Shown here: positions 41,346 to 51,300 of the stretch, in pieces
Layout: each line of letters begins with the position of its first letter
How positions within the stretch are numbered: the stretch's first letter is position 1
Assembly (NCBI GenBank): GCA_017465225.1
Contig: JAFTWQ010000037.1
Location: forward strand, 1 to 51,980
Direction: 5' to 3'
From: Bacteroidales bacterium
Lineage (GTDB): Bacteria > Bacteroidota > Bacteroidia > Bacteroidales > UBA932
DNA length: 51,980 nt
Translations under genes and position numbers: made by a program
Notes under the pieces: generated by a model
The model's database searches: none
What the model saw: the letters and a program-made list of their open reading frames with translations, nothing else
Told to the model about the DNA's origin: nothing

Positions 41346-43133
41346 ATGCGCCGCAGTTTTGTAGTAAAAGACATATTGGCTCCGCTCAGACGTCTCCTGA
41401 AGAAACTCTCGGAGAGGGATGTGATGATCATCCTCTCTCTGTTCGTGGGAATCTGCTGCGGACTGGCTGCCGTGCTTCTCAAACTGTCCATCGAGGCCAT
41501 CCACCATTCCCTCACGTCATGGTTCGATCATGAGGCGTATAATTTCCTGTATCTGATCTACCCGGGTGTCGGCATGCTCATAGCCATGCTTTTCGTGAGA
41601 TATGTGGTCAAGGACAATATCGGCCATGGAGTCACGAAGGTTCTTGTGGCCGTCTCGAAGAACGATTCGAAGATACGCCCTCATAACATGTGGTCATCGA
41701 TGCTGGCTTCTTCCGTGACCATCGGATTCGGAGGATCCGTGGGAGCCGAGGCCCCTATTGTATATACGGGTGCCGCCATCGGTTCGAATGTGGCCAGGTA
41801 CATGGGCCTGTCATACAAGAACATGACCATCCTTCTGGGCTGCGGTGCGGCAGGAGCCGTGGCCGGAATCTTCAAGGCTCCGCTAGCCGGAGTGCTCTTT
41901 ACTCTTGAAATCCTGCTGTTCAATATTTCGATGTCATCTATCCTGCCGCTTCTGCTTTCGACGATCTCGGCGACTGTGATATCGTATATTTTCCTCGGTG
42001 ACAAGCCTCCTTTCGAATGTACCCTGTCGCCGTTTGCAATGGGAAACATTCCATATTATATCATCCTGGGCTTGTTCTGTGCGGCATGCTCGGTATATTT
42101 CACCAGGATGACATTGTGGCTTGAGGACAAGATAAAGAGCATTCAGAAGCCTTTTGTGAGGTGGGGTATATCCGCTTCATGCCTCGGACTTCTGATCTTC
42201 CTTTTCCCGCCTCTGTTCGGTGAGGGCTATGAGTATCTCCATGAACTCCTCAATGGAGGAACCATCAATATGGATGGCCAGACCATTCTTGCCTTCTTCC
42301 TGAAGAAGGCCTGGCTTGTGCCTGTATTCTTCCTTCTGGTGCTTCTGCTGAAGGTCTTCTCCATGTCGTTTACGAATGCAGGTGGCGGTGTCGGAGGTAC
42401 ATTCGGTCCGACTCTTTTCATCGGAGCTATCGCCGGATTTGTGGCTTCGAGGACCATCAACCTGATTGCCGGAGCGGGCTTCGTACCTGAACAGAATTTT
42501 GTGCTTGTAGGAATGGCCGGACTTATGGCTGGCGTCATGCAGGCTCCTATGACTGCGATCTTCCTTATCGCGGACATGACCGGCGGATATGAACTTCTCA
42601 TTCCTCTGATCCTGACTTCTACGATTTCATATGCGGTATCGCGTGCGATAGAGCCTTATTCGATCTATACCAAGCGAATCGCAAAGAAGGGCGAGCTTCT
42701 GACACATGACAGCGACCAGGCTGTGCTTACTCTGCTTAAGACCGGTGAGCTCGTGGAGTCGGATTTCACGACTGTCCGGATAGATGCGACCCTCGGGGAA
42801 CTTGTCGAAGTCGTGGCCGAGTCAAAGAGAAACATATTCCCGGTAGTGGATTCCAGGAACCATTTCCAGGGTTTCGTTTCTCTCGAGGATATCCGCAGGG
42901 ACATGTTCAAGAAGGATCTTTGGGATACAGCCCATGTGTTCAATTATATGAAGTCCGCTCCTGCATATGTCTACGTCGATGAGAAGATGGACAGCGTGAT
43001 GATCAAGTTCGAGCAGACGGATGCATGGAACCTTCCGGTGATCGAGGAGGACAGGACATATGTGGGATTCGTCTCGAAATCAAATATTTTTGCCGCTTAC
43101 AGGAATCAGCTGAAGCAGGTGTCACATGATTGA
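41346..43133 (+). CDS. CLC-family chloride channel/transporter with two CBS domains
   Basis: A 595-residue inner-membrane anion protein. The CLC signatures are visible: GGSVGAEAP (filter; Glu135 matches the gating Glu but the last Gly of the usual GxEGP is Ala), PLAGVLFTLEILLF, and GGGVGGTFGPTLFIGA (GxFxP). At the position of the E. coli proton glutamate (E203) there is Ile189, next to Glu188, which hints at channel-type rather than 2:1 exchanger behaviour. Residues about 455-590 form a CBS pair (NIFPVVDSRNHFQGFVSLED and AWNLPVIEEDRTYVGFVSKS) for nucleotide control. Its stop overlaps the tex frame region. Confidence 0.88.
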   Translation: MRRSFVVKDILAPLRRLLKKLSERDVMIILSLFVGICCGLAAVLLKLSIEAIHHSLTSWFDHEAYNFLYLIYPGVGMLIAMLFVRYVVKDNIGHGVTKVLVAVSKNDSKIRPHNMWSSMLASSVTIGFGGSVGAEAPIVYTGAAIGSNVARYMGLSYKNMTILLGCGAAGAVAGIFKAPLAGVLFTLEILLFNISMSSILPLLLSTISATVISYIFLGDKPPFECTLSPFAMGNIPYYIILGLFCAACSVYFTRMTLWLEDKIKSIQKPFVRWGISASCLGLLIFLFPPLFGEGYEYLHELLNGGTINMDGQTILAFFLKKAWLVPVFFLLVLLLKVFSMSFTNAGGGVGGTFGPTLFIGAIAGFVASRTINLIAGAGFVPEQNFVLVGMAGLMAGVMQAPMTAIFLIADMTGGYELLIPLILTSTISYAVSRAIEPYSIYTKRIAKKGELLTHDSDQAVLTLLKTGELVESDFTTVRIDATLGELVEVVAESKRNIFPVVDSRNHFQGFVSLEDIRRDMFKKDLWDTAHVFNYMKSAPAYVYVDEKMDSVMIKFEQTDAWNLPVIEEDRTYVGFVSKSNIFAAYRNQLKQVSHD

Positions 43134-43144
43134 TAACACAACAT

Positions 43145-45280
43145 ATGAAAGAAATATACATTAAGGCTATCGCGGAGAAGATCGGGGTGAGGGACTGGCA
43201 GGTGGAGAATTGCGCGAAGCTTTTCGAGGAGGGTGCTACCATTCCTTTTGTGAGCCGTTACCGTAAGGAAAGGACAGGCGGTCTTGATGAGGTCGCCGTG
43301 GCTGAGGTCAGGCATTGGACTGATGTCTATGCTGAACTGGAGAAACGTAAGTCTACCATTCTTGAGACTATAAATCAGGCCGGGGGATTGACACCGGAGC
43401 TTCGCATGAAGATTGAGAATAGCGTGGAATCCCGTGAGGTGGAGGATCTTTATCTGCCATTCAAGCCTAAACGACGTACAAGGGCTACGGCTGCGAAAGA
43501 GGCTGGTCTCGAGCCGCTTGCGGACAAGATGTATAATGTGTCTCTCGCTGATCCTGTACCTGAAGCACGTAAATATGTAGGTGATAAGGTCCCTTCAGTA
43601 GAGGATGCACTTGCAGGCGCACGCGATATCATAGCGGAACGTTTGAGTGAGACGGCTTCAGTCCGTGAAACACTTCGTCAGATATTCAAGACCAGACGCA
43701 TCGTGACCAAGGCTACAAAGAAGGCCACAGGTCCGGAAGCCATGAAATACAAGTCGTATTTTGATTATTCCGAGTCGCTCGAGCGCATCGCCCCTCATCG
43801 TCTTCTGGCCATTCTCCGTGCAGAGGATGAGGGCTTCATCAATGTGAAGATAGATGCAGATCTGGAGAGATGCGGCAAGAAGATATATTATGATTTCTGT
43901 CAGGAAAGAAGGTATCCGGCCCAGCCTCTTGCAGAACAGATCCACATGGCGTTCGATGATGCATTCAAGAGATTGCTCGAGCCGTCGATTTCCAATGAGG
44001 TCCTGAAGGAGGCGAAGGAGAAGGCGGACGTGGAGTCGATCAGGATATTCGGAGAAAACCTCCGCCAGCTGCTCCTGGCTGCTCCTGTCGGCCAGAAACG
44101 CGTGATGGCCATCGATCCGGGATTCAGGACAGGCTGCAAGGTCGTATGTCTTGACGAGCAGGGGAATCTTCTTCATAATGAGGCAATCTTCCCTCATCCG
44201 CCGGCAAGCGAAAAGATCAGATCGATCCAGGCTGTATCTGCCATGATCCAGAAATATGGTGTGGAGGTGATAGCCATCGGTAATGGCACGGCGGGACGTG
44301 AGACTGAAGAATTCATCAAGCGTGTTCCTATGCCGAAGGAGGTAAGGGTGTTTTCGGTAAGCGAGGATGGAGCTTCTATATATTCGGCTTCAGAGGTTGC
44401 GCGTGCTGAATTCCCTGACTATGACGTGACTGTTCGTGGAGCGGTTTCAATCGGCAGACGTCTTATGGACCCTCTGGCTGAACTCGTGAAGATCGATCCG
44501 AAGTCTTTGGGAGTAGGGCAGTATCAGCATGATGTGGACCAGACCCTTCTCAAGGAGACTCTCGACAATACGGTGGAAAGCTGCGTGAACAATGTCGGAG
44601 TGAATCTCAATACAGCGAGCAGCTATCTCTTGAGCTATGTGTCCGGTATCGGACCTGCTCTGGCGGAGAATATCGTAGAGTATCGTTCAGTACACGGTGC
44701 CTACAAGTCAAGAAAGGAACTTCTGAAGGTCAAGAGGCTTGGCGACAAGGCTTTCGAGCAATGTGCCGGCTTCCTCCGTATCCGTGGTGCCGCAAATCCG
44801 CTTGACAATTCTGCGGTTCATCCGGAGGCTTATCATATCGTTGACAGGATGGCCCGTGATCTGTCGGTTTCAGCGCATGAACTTGTCGGTAATGCCGAGC
44901 TTTGTTCGAAGATCGATGCGTCAAGGTATGTGGAGGGGGATTTCGGACTTCCTACCATCAATGACATTATCGCGGAGCTCCGCAAGCCGGGGCTCGATCC
45001 GCGTGAGTCTGCGCAGGAATTCGAGTTCGCTCATGACATCAAGACCATCGAGGATCTCAAGACGGGCATGGAGCTTCCGGGCATAGTCACTAATATCACG
45101 GCCTTCGGCGCATTTGTGGACATAGGTATAAAGCAGAACGGCCTGATCCATGCTTCCCAGATGGGAGTCAAAGGAATGGCCGATCCGTCAAAGATCCTCA
45201 AGCTCCGTCAGCATGTGAAGGTCACTGTTCTCTCCGTAGACCTTGACCGTGGCAGGATCGGGTTGAGGCTTATGAAGTGA
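43145..45280 (+). CDS. tex: Tex-family RNA-binding transcription accessory protein
   Basis: A 711-residue protein starting at the ATG at 43145; a TTG at 43130 would overlap clc. Domain order: N-terminal Tex helical domain (residues 1-300, including GATIPFVSRYRKERTGGLDE), YqgF-like nuclease fold (about 320-450, MAIDPGFRTGCKVVCLD), helix-hairpin-helix (about 480-580, NTASSYLLSYVSGIGPALAENIVEYR) and a C-terminal S1 domain (about 640-711, GIVTNITAFGAFVDIGIKQNGLIH). It binds nucleic acid and RNA polymerase complexes. It is 11 nt downstream of clc and convergent with the EamA gene, 7 nt apart. Confidence 0.92.
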   Translation: MKEIYIKAIAEKIGVRDWQVENCAKLFEEGATIPFVSRYRKERTGGLDEVAVAEVRHWTDVYAELEKRKSTILETINQAGGLTPELRMKIENSVESREVEDLYLPFKPKRRTRATAAKEAGLEPLADKMYNVSLADPVPEARKYVGDKVPSVEDALAGARDIIAERLSETASVRETLRQIFKTRRIVTKATKKATGPEAMKYKSYFDYSESLERIAPHRLLAILRAEDEGFINVKIDADLERCGKKIYYDFCQERRYPAQPLAEQIHMAFDDAFKRLLEPSISNEVLKEAKEKADVESIRIFGENLRQLLLAAPVGQKRVMAIDPGFRTGCKVVCLDEQGNLLHNEAIFPHPPASEKIRSIQAVSAMIQKYGVEVIAIGNGTAGRETEEFIKRVPMPKEVRVFSVSEDGASIYSASEVARAEFPDYDVTVRGAVSIGRRLMDPLAELVKIDPKSLGVGQYQHDVDQTLLKETLDNTVESCVNNVGVNLNTASSYLLSYVSGIGPALAENIVEYRSVHGAYKSRKELLKVKRLGDKAFEQCAGFLRIRGAANPLDNSAVHPEAYHIVDRMARDLSVSAHELVGNAELCSKIDASRYVEGDFGLPTINDIIAELRKPGLDPRESAQEFEFAHDIKTIEDLKTGMELPGIVTNITAFGAFVDIGIKQNGLIHASQMGVKGMADPSKILKLRQHVKVTVLSVDLDRGRIGLRLMK

Positions 45281-45287
45281 TAATCAA

Positions 45288-46202
45288 TTATTTCCTGGCT
45301 TTTTTCAATGTATATTGAGATAGGATCACACCCAGCGTCGATATGGCTATTCCAATCCATTGGCGCTGGTTCAGCATTTCATGGCCAAGTATCCATGCGA
45401 TTATGGCTGCGGCAACCGGGATGAGAGCCGAGAAGATGCTTGATTTGGCTACGCCAAGATTCTTGATAGTGCTGACCCAGAGGGAGAATGCGAGGCTTGA
45501 GCAAAGGACTGAAAGGCATATGATCGGATACCATACGTCAGGAGTGAAATGAGTCTCGATGCTGAATCCGTCAAGTCCCTTCCAGATGAAAAGAGGAAGG
45601 AGATATACCGACCCGATAAGGAACTGGTACATCACGATTATCTGGCTTGAGTAGTTACCTGAAAGGCTTTTGGTGATTGATGCATGTCCTACCTCTGAAA
45701 TCACGGCTATGAGAAGGAGCACGACTCCCCATATGAACTGTTCTCCAAGCTCTCCCTTTGCCATGGCCACCATTACGATTCCGACCAGTGAAAGGAGTAT
45801 ACCGATTATGTTCACGAAGTTGATCTTTTCCTTGAAGAAAATCATTCCTGCTCCGATAGAAAAAATAGGTATTGTCGCAATGACAAGCGCGCTTAAGGTC
45901 GGAGATCCTGTGAGTTTAAGTCCGAATGTCTCGCAGATGAAATAGATGAACGGCTCGAAAAAGGCCAGCAGAAGGAATTTCGGCAGGTCTTTCCGTTGTA
46001 TCCTCTTGATTCGTGCATAAGCGGTATTGAACAGGAACAATACTATTCCGGCCAGGAATATCCTGACGAATACAAAATAGAATATCGGGATATTCTGGGC
46101 TATCAGCTTGTCTGTCCATATATAGGACATTCCCCATAAAGTTATCGCAAAAATGGATGCGATGTAGATAAGAATCTTGCTAGGTTGAACCTTCGGTGAC
46201 AT
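45288..46202 (-). CDS. EamA/DMT-family membrane transporter
   Basis: A 304-residue inner-membrane protein with ten helices arranged as two EamA repeats (about 10-140 and 155-300). Typical phrases are ITLWGMSYIWTDKLIAQNIPIFYFVFVR at the N-terminus, LGLKLTGSPTLSALVIATIPIF in the first repeat and AALIPVAAAIIAWILGHEMLNQRQWIGIAISTLGVILS at the end. DMT members move small metabolites such as amino acids or drugs; the substrate is unknown. It lies 62 nt downstream of pyrC on the same strand and could be the last gene of that operon. Confidence 0.88.
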   Translation of the reverse strand: MSPKVQPSKILIYIASIFAITLWGMSYIWTDKLIAQNIPIFYFVFVRIFLAGIVLFLFNTAYARIKRIQRKDLPKFLLLAFFEPFIYFICETFGLKLTGSPTLSALVIATIPIFSIGAGMIFFKEKINFVNIIGILLSLVGIVMVAMAKGELGEQFIWGVVLLLIAVISEVGHASITKSLSGNYSSQIIVMYQFLIGSVYLLPLFIWKGLDGFSIETHFTPDVWYPIICLSVLCSSLAFSLWVSTIKNLGVAKSSIFSALIPVAAAIIAWILGHEMLNQRQWIGIAISTLGVILSQYTLKKARK

Positions 46203-46264
46203 TTATCAGTCGGTTAGTGGTTGATAATCAGGGAGATTATTTGTTAAGGTCCGTTTGATACATT

Positions 46265-47623
46265 CTAATCTGCTATCTTTCCGTCTTTCAGTACAGTCTT
46301 TCCGTCAATGAGTACGGTCTCGATCACTCCTCGCAATGTCTCTCCTTCATATGGAGTCCATCCGCATTTGCTGTACTGGTCTTCCGCCTTCACGACGAAT
46401 TCACTGCTGTTGTCGAAAATGACAAGGTCAGCATCATATCCGGGAGCGATCTTACCCCTGTTCAGACCATAGATTTCTGATGCTTTTTCAGAGAAGACGG
46501 AAGCGATTCTTGTAAGTGGAATCTCTTCTTGTGCAGCTATGGTGAGCAGGACTGGAAGACTCTGCTGGATGGAAGGAAGTCCGGAAGGCGCTTTTGTGTA
46601 TGGTCCTTCTTTTTCGCTGAGAAGGTGAGGTGCGTGGTCTGATCCGATGGTGTCGATCATTCCGTCAGCCAAGGCCCTTCTCAAGGCATTCCTGTCGTCG
46701 ATGCCCTTGACAGCAGGGTTGCATTTTACTCTGCTTCCCATTCTGGCATATGCTTCGTTGCTGAACCACAGATAGTTGCAGGATGTCTCTGCGGTGATGT
46801 CAGGGTTGCTGATCTTTGCGGCACGGACCATTTCAATCTCTTCCTTTGTAGATATATGGCACAGAGTCAGTCTTGTGCCATGCTTTATGGCCATCTCCAG
46901 GGCCTTTATGCTTGATTTTATGCACGCCCTGCGGCTGCGTATGTTCTCATGTTCGGCGAACGGGATATCCTCGCCATATTTCTCTATGGCCGCTGCAAGG
47001 TTTGCCTTGATCGTTTCCTCATCCTCGCAATGAACGAGTATCGGCTTTTCCTTGATGTCGAACAGCCTGTCAAGTGAATCTCCTTTGTCAACGAGCATGT
47101 TTCCGGTTGATGATCCCATGAAAACCTTCACTCCCGGGATGTCGTCGGCTTTGACTCCGCATGATGCGTCACCCTCCTTTACGAGCGAGCATATCATGTC
47201 GGCGTTGCTGTTTGTCGCTCCTATATGGAAACCGATCCTTGTCAGGGCACGGCCTTCCGCCAGGTTCATCTTTCCCTTAAGCGCTTCTGCGGTAACAGTC
47301 GCCGGATTGGTGTTAGGCATGTCGAAGACAGTAGTGACACCTCCGGCAACGGCTGCGCGTGACTCTGTCTGCATGTCAGCCTTATGGGTCAGCCCGGGCT
47401 CCCTGAAATGTACATGGGCATCTATGCCTCCGGCCATGATATGCCTGCCTTCAATGTCCCATACTTCAGCGCCCGGATGCTCGTTGAGCATCTTGAAACG
47501 TCTGAAATCATAATCCTCGGAGTCCGACCAGATGACCGAACTTATCTTCGTTCCTTCAATAAGGATTGTTCCGACAGCTTCCTTCTCTGCTGTCACTATG
47601 GTCGCTTTGTCAAGAATGATCAT
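46265..47623 (-). CDS. pyrC: Dihydroorotase
   Basis: A 452-residue amidohydrolase of the third step of pyrimidine synthesis, closing carbamoyl-aspartate to dihydroorotate. Metal and substrate motifs are GGIDAHVHFREPGLTHK (about 65-80), ILVHCEDEE, LCHIS and TIGSDHAPH (catalytic Asp). The length and the APSGLPSIQQSLPVLL segment place it in the class I, AllB-like type. Its start overlaps the stop of the polyprenyl-phosphate-mannose-synthase-like gene by four bases (ATGA). Pairing pyrimidine synthesis with an envelope glycosyltransferase is known in Bacteroides but has no clear functional reason. Confidence 0.9.
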   Translation of the reverse strand: MIILDKATIVTAEKEAVGTILIEGTKISSVIWSDSEDYDFRRFKMLNEHPGAEVWDIEGRHIMAGGIDAHVHFREPGLTHKADMQTESRAAVAGGVTTVFDMPNTNPATVTAEALKGKMNLAEGRALTRIGFHIGATNSNADMICSLVKEGDASCGVKADDIPGVKVFMGSSTGNMLVDKGDSLDRLFDIKEKPILVHCEDEETIKANLAAAIEKYGEDIPFAEHENIRSRRACIKSSIKALEMAIKHGTRLTLCHISTKEEIEMVRAAKISNPDITAETSCNYLWFSNEAYARMGSRVKCNPAVKGIDDRNALRRALADGMIDTIGSDHAPHLLSEKEGPYTKAPSGLPSIQQSLPVLLTIAAQEEIPLTRIASVFSEKASEIYGLNRGKIAPGYDADLVIFDNSSEFVVKAEDQYSKCGWTPYEGETLRGVIETVLIDGKTVLKDGKIAD

Positions 47624-48348
47624 GCCTTTCTTGGTCTTATTTTTCTCATCTTAAGCTTCATGACACCCCAGAATGCCTCTCCGAATATTCCGCTGCTCAT
47701 CTTTGATGTGCCTTCCTTGCGGTCCACGAAGATGATAGGCACTTCCTGTATCCTGAAGCCGAGCTTGTATGTGGAATACTTCATCTCGATCTGGAAACCG
47801 TATCCTTTCATCTTAACCTTGTCGAGGTCGATGGTCTCCAGTACCTGTCGTCTGTAGCATTTGAATCCGGCTGTGCAGTCGTATACCTTCATGCCGAGGA
47901 CAGTACGGACATAGACTGAAGCATAATATGACATTATGACACGTCCGATAGGCCAGTTGATGACGCTGATGCCGTTGCAGTAACGTGAGCCGATGGCAAG
48001 GTCGGCCCCGTCCTTTGCGCATGCCTCATACAGTCTCGGGAGGTCTGCCGGGTTGTGAGAGAAATCCGCATCCATCTCGAAGATATAGTCATACTTATTC
48101 TCGACTGACCATTTGAAGCCGGTTATATATGCTGTGCCCAGACCGAGCTTTCCCTTGCGCTCTATCATGAAAAGTCTTTCAGGAAATTCTTCCTGGAGCC
48201 TTTTTACGATGGCGGCAGTTCCGTCAGGTGAGCCGTCCTCGATGACGAGGATATGGAAATCTCCCTCAAGCGCGAAAACCGCCCTGATTATGTTCTCTAT
48301 GTTCTCCTTCTCGTTGTATGTCGGGATTATTACGATCTTCTTGTCCAT
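47620..48348 (-). CDS. Polyprenyl-phosphate mannose/glucose synthase-like GT2 enzyme
   Basis: A 242-residue family 2 glycosyltransferase (start at the ATG at 48348; a TTG at 48363 would overlap the preceding gene). IVIIPTYNEKENIENII and VIEDGSPDGT bind the nucleotide sugar; MDADFSHNPADLP holds the DxD metal site; GSRYCNGISVINWPIGR and DCTAGFKCYRR are hallmarks of dolichyl-phosphate-mannose synthase relatives. No membrane anchor domain follows, so it is the short, soluble form. It likely makes a lipid-linked sugar that GT-C membrane enzymes such as the DUF2723 protein could use. One nt separates it from the tricorn-like gene. Confidence 0.85.
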   Translation of the reverse strand: MDKKIVIIPTYNEKENIENIIRAVFALEGDFHILVIEDGSPDGTAAIVKRLQEEFPERLFMIERKGKLGLGTAYITGFKWSVENKYDYIFEMDADFSHNPADLPRLYEACAKDGADLAIGSRYCNGISVINWPIGRVIMSYYASVYVRTVLGMKVYDCTAGFKCYRRQVLETIDLDKVKMKGYGFQIEMKYSTYKLGFRIQEVPIIFVDRKEGTSKMSSGIFGEAFWGVMKLKMRKIRPRKA

Positions 48349-48349
48349 G

Positions 48350-51300
48350 TTATCTGCTTTCAATTGTCTTCAACATTTCCTTTACTGCTGCTTCAAGCTG
48401 CTTGTCCTCTCCACGTAGAACGGATGCAGGGTCATTGTATACCAGGATGTCCGGCTCTATCTGCATGTTCTCGAGATATCTGCCTTCCTTGACTCCGAGC
48501 GCGCCCACCTGCGGGATACCGAAGACGATGCTAGGGTCGATCTGGTTCTCCCACCATACGGCAGTCATTGTGCCTGGAACCGGTGCTCCGATGAGCTTTC
48601 CGATGCCGAGGGTCTTGTAGACATATGGGAATCCGCATGCATCGGAGTAATTGTCCTCTCCGATGAGAACGCATGACGGCTTTGTCCACTTGTTGTATGG
48701 CTCGGTGCCGATGTACTGTCCGCGAGGCTCGAATCTGATGTATCCGGTGCCGTCGAGAAGGGTCGCGAGGTCATCATGGAGCCATCCGCCTCCATTGTGG
48801 CGTGTATCCACGATAACAGCCTCGCATGTACGGTATTTTCCGAGAAGGTCAGAGTAGACTCTTCTGAAGCTCTCTGAATCCATGCCTTCTACATGGACAT
48901 ATCCTACCTTTCCACCTGAAAGTTCCTTTACCATCTGTGCCCTCTGCTCGACCCATCTGTTGTAAAGCTGTCTGTAGTCGGTATATCCGGACTCGATCAT
49001 GAGATCCTGCTCTTTCCTGCCTTTCTGCTTTACGGTGATGAGGATCTTCTTTCCTGCCTTGCCTCTCAGCATATGGCTCCAGTCCTCTCCTGCCTTGATC
49101 TCTTCACCGTTGATTGCTGTGATGACGGTTCCGGCCTCGATTTCAGGATACTGGAGGTAAAGTGCACCTCCCTTGATGATCTCCTTGATCTTCAGGCCGT
49201 CTCCCTTGTAGTCGTTGTCGTAGAACGCTCCAAGAGTTCCAAGGGTGTAACCGCTTCTGTATGAGTATCTTGCTCCAGTGTGGGAGCCGTTGAGCTCGCC
49301 GAGCATTTCTGAAAGCATCTCCTGAAAATCGAAGTTGTTGTCGATGTGAGGGAGGAATTTCGCATATGTCTCTCTGTATCCTTTCCAGTCGATTCCATGA
49401 ATAGCAGGATCATAGAATTTCTCGCTTACCTGCTTCCAGATATGGTTGAATATGTATTCACGCTCCTGTGCCGGCTTGTATTCGAATTCACCGCTGAATG
49501 ATATGCTTTCTCTCTTACCAGAAGCAGTATTGATCCTTGATACACCGCTTCCTGTGTGGAGGAAGATATACTTGTCGTCGGCGCTTGGATAGAACGAGCC
49601 GGTGAGCCCCTTGAGCAGCACCTTTACGCTGTTGTCTTCAATGTCGAGAACGCAGAGGTCTGTGCTTCTTTCAAGTCTTACCGAATAATAGAGCTTCTTG
49701 CCGTCCTGTGTGAGGTAATGGTCTCCCAGTCTGCCGGAGAATCGGGTGAGCTTGACGATCCTGTCTTTCCTGTCGTCAAGGTCCAGGACAAGCTTTTCTT
49801 CCTTCTTCTCTACCTTGGCACTGTCTTTCTTTTCCTTCCTGTTCTTCTTATCATCGCTCATCATCTTGTCGATCTCCCTGTCCTCCTTGTCCTTGAGGAA
49901 ATCGGCATATGTCTTGCCGTCGAAGAACATGATGTATACATCCTTCTCTGCGCCCCAGCTTCCATGGCTGCGGTATCCGTTCTTGTCCGATGTCCATGTC
50001 ATGGCCTTGCCCTTGAGAGCCCATCTGAATCCGCCGTCAGTATATCCGCTTTCGGTGAGGTTGGTGATCTCTCCGCTCTCTACGTCGATCACAGCCACAT
50101 CCTCGTTGTTCCATCCGCCGTTTGCCTGGTAGTTGCAGAGAATGTAACGGCTGTCCGGACTCCACTCGTATGCCTGGTCGCCGTCGGTATATGAATAGTT
50201 GACCATACGGTCGAGAACAATCTTTTCCTTTCCGCTCTTGATATCCATTACCGCAATCGCAGTCCTGTCCTTCAGGTAGGCGAGAAGTTTTCCGTCAGGT
50301 GATACCTGCGGCTGGAAGCATGTCTCTCCCGGCTTGGTCACCATTTCCTCTTCCATCTTTACGGCATAAGTGAACATTTTGTCGTCCTTTTCGGCCAGAG
50401 ATGTCTTCCATATACCCCAATGTCCGTTTCTTTCTGCCGCATAGTAAAGTGTTCTTCCGTCCTTCGAGAAAGTGAGGCCACGCTCCTGTTCAGGAGTGTT
50501 TGTGATTCTCTGCGTAGTCTTGTAGTCGATGGATGTCACGAATACGTCGCCTCTTACGGTTATGGCGATCTCCTTGCCTTCCGGTGATATGGCCATACGT
50601 GTCGCTCCTGATGTCAATGTCTGGATTTCCGATCCCTTCTCTATCTGGTCAGTCACGATCTGGATGTCAACCTTTTCCGGCTGACCGCCACTTTTTATTG
50701 TATAGAGCTCTCCGTCATATGAGTAGCATAATGTACCGTTATGCGAGATTGACAGGTATCTTACAGGATTGCCTTTGTAGAATGTGACCTGCTTCGACGT
50801 GATGCTGCCACCGTTGAAAAGCTGATCATGGAGTGAGTCGGTGTAATATATATTAAGTGTACCGTCCTGCTCGCTCAGGTAGTAATATGCATTACCGTCC
50901 TCAAATACAGGGTTCCTGTCTTCGCCGTTGAATGACGTGAGCTTCGTGAATGTGCCGTTTCCGTCGATGCGGAAACCTTCTGATGGATCTATTGACGGAA
51001 CATACATCCATATGTCGCGGGTCACCGATGAAGTATGATGCTTTCTCAAAGGATCCTCATATCCTTTATAATCTTCATAGATCACGGTGTTGTCCAGCCT
51101 TACGCTCATATTTGATATCTGCATCGATGTCACCATCTCAGGACGTCCTCCGTCAGGGCCGATCATATATACCTGTGATCCTCCAGGGAAGTCTCCGTAC
51201 CGGGCATCCTGCTGTATGCTGGCGCTGAATATTACGCTGCCGTCATCCAGTACCGTCATCGGAGTCTCGTTGCCTGGATGAGATGTCAGTCTTACAGGAG

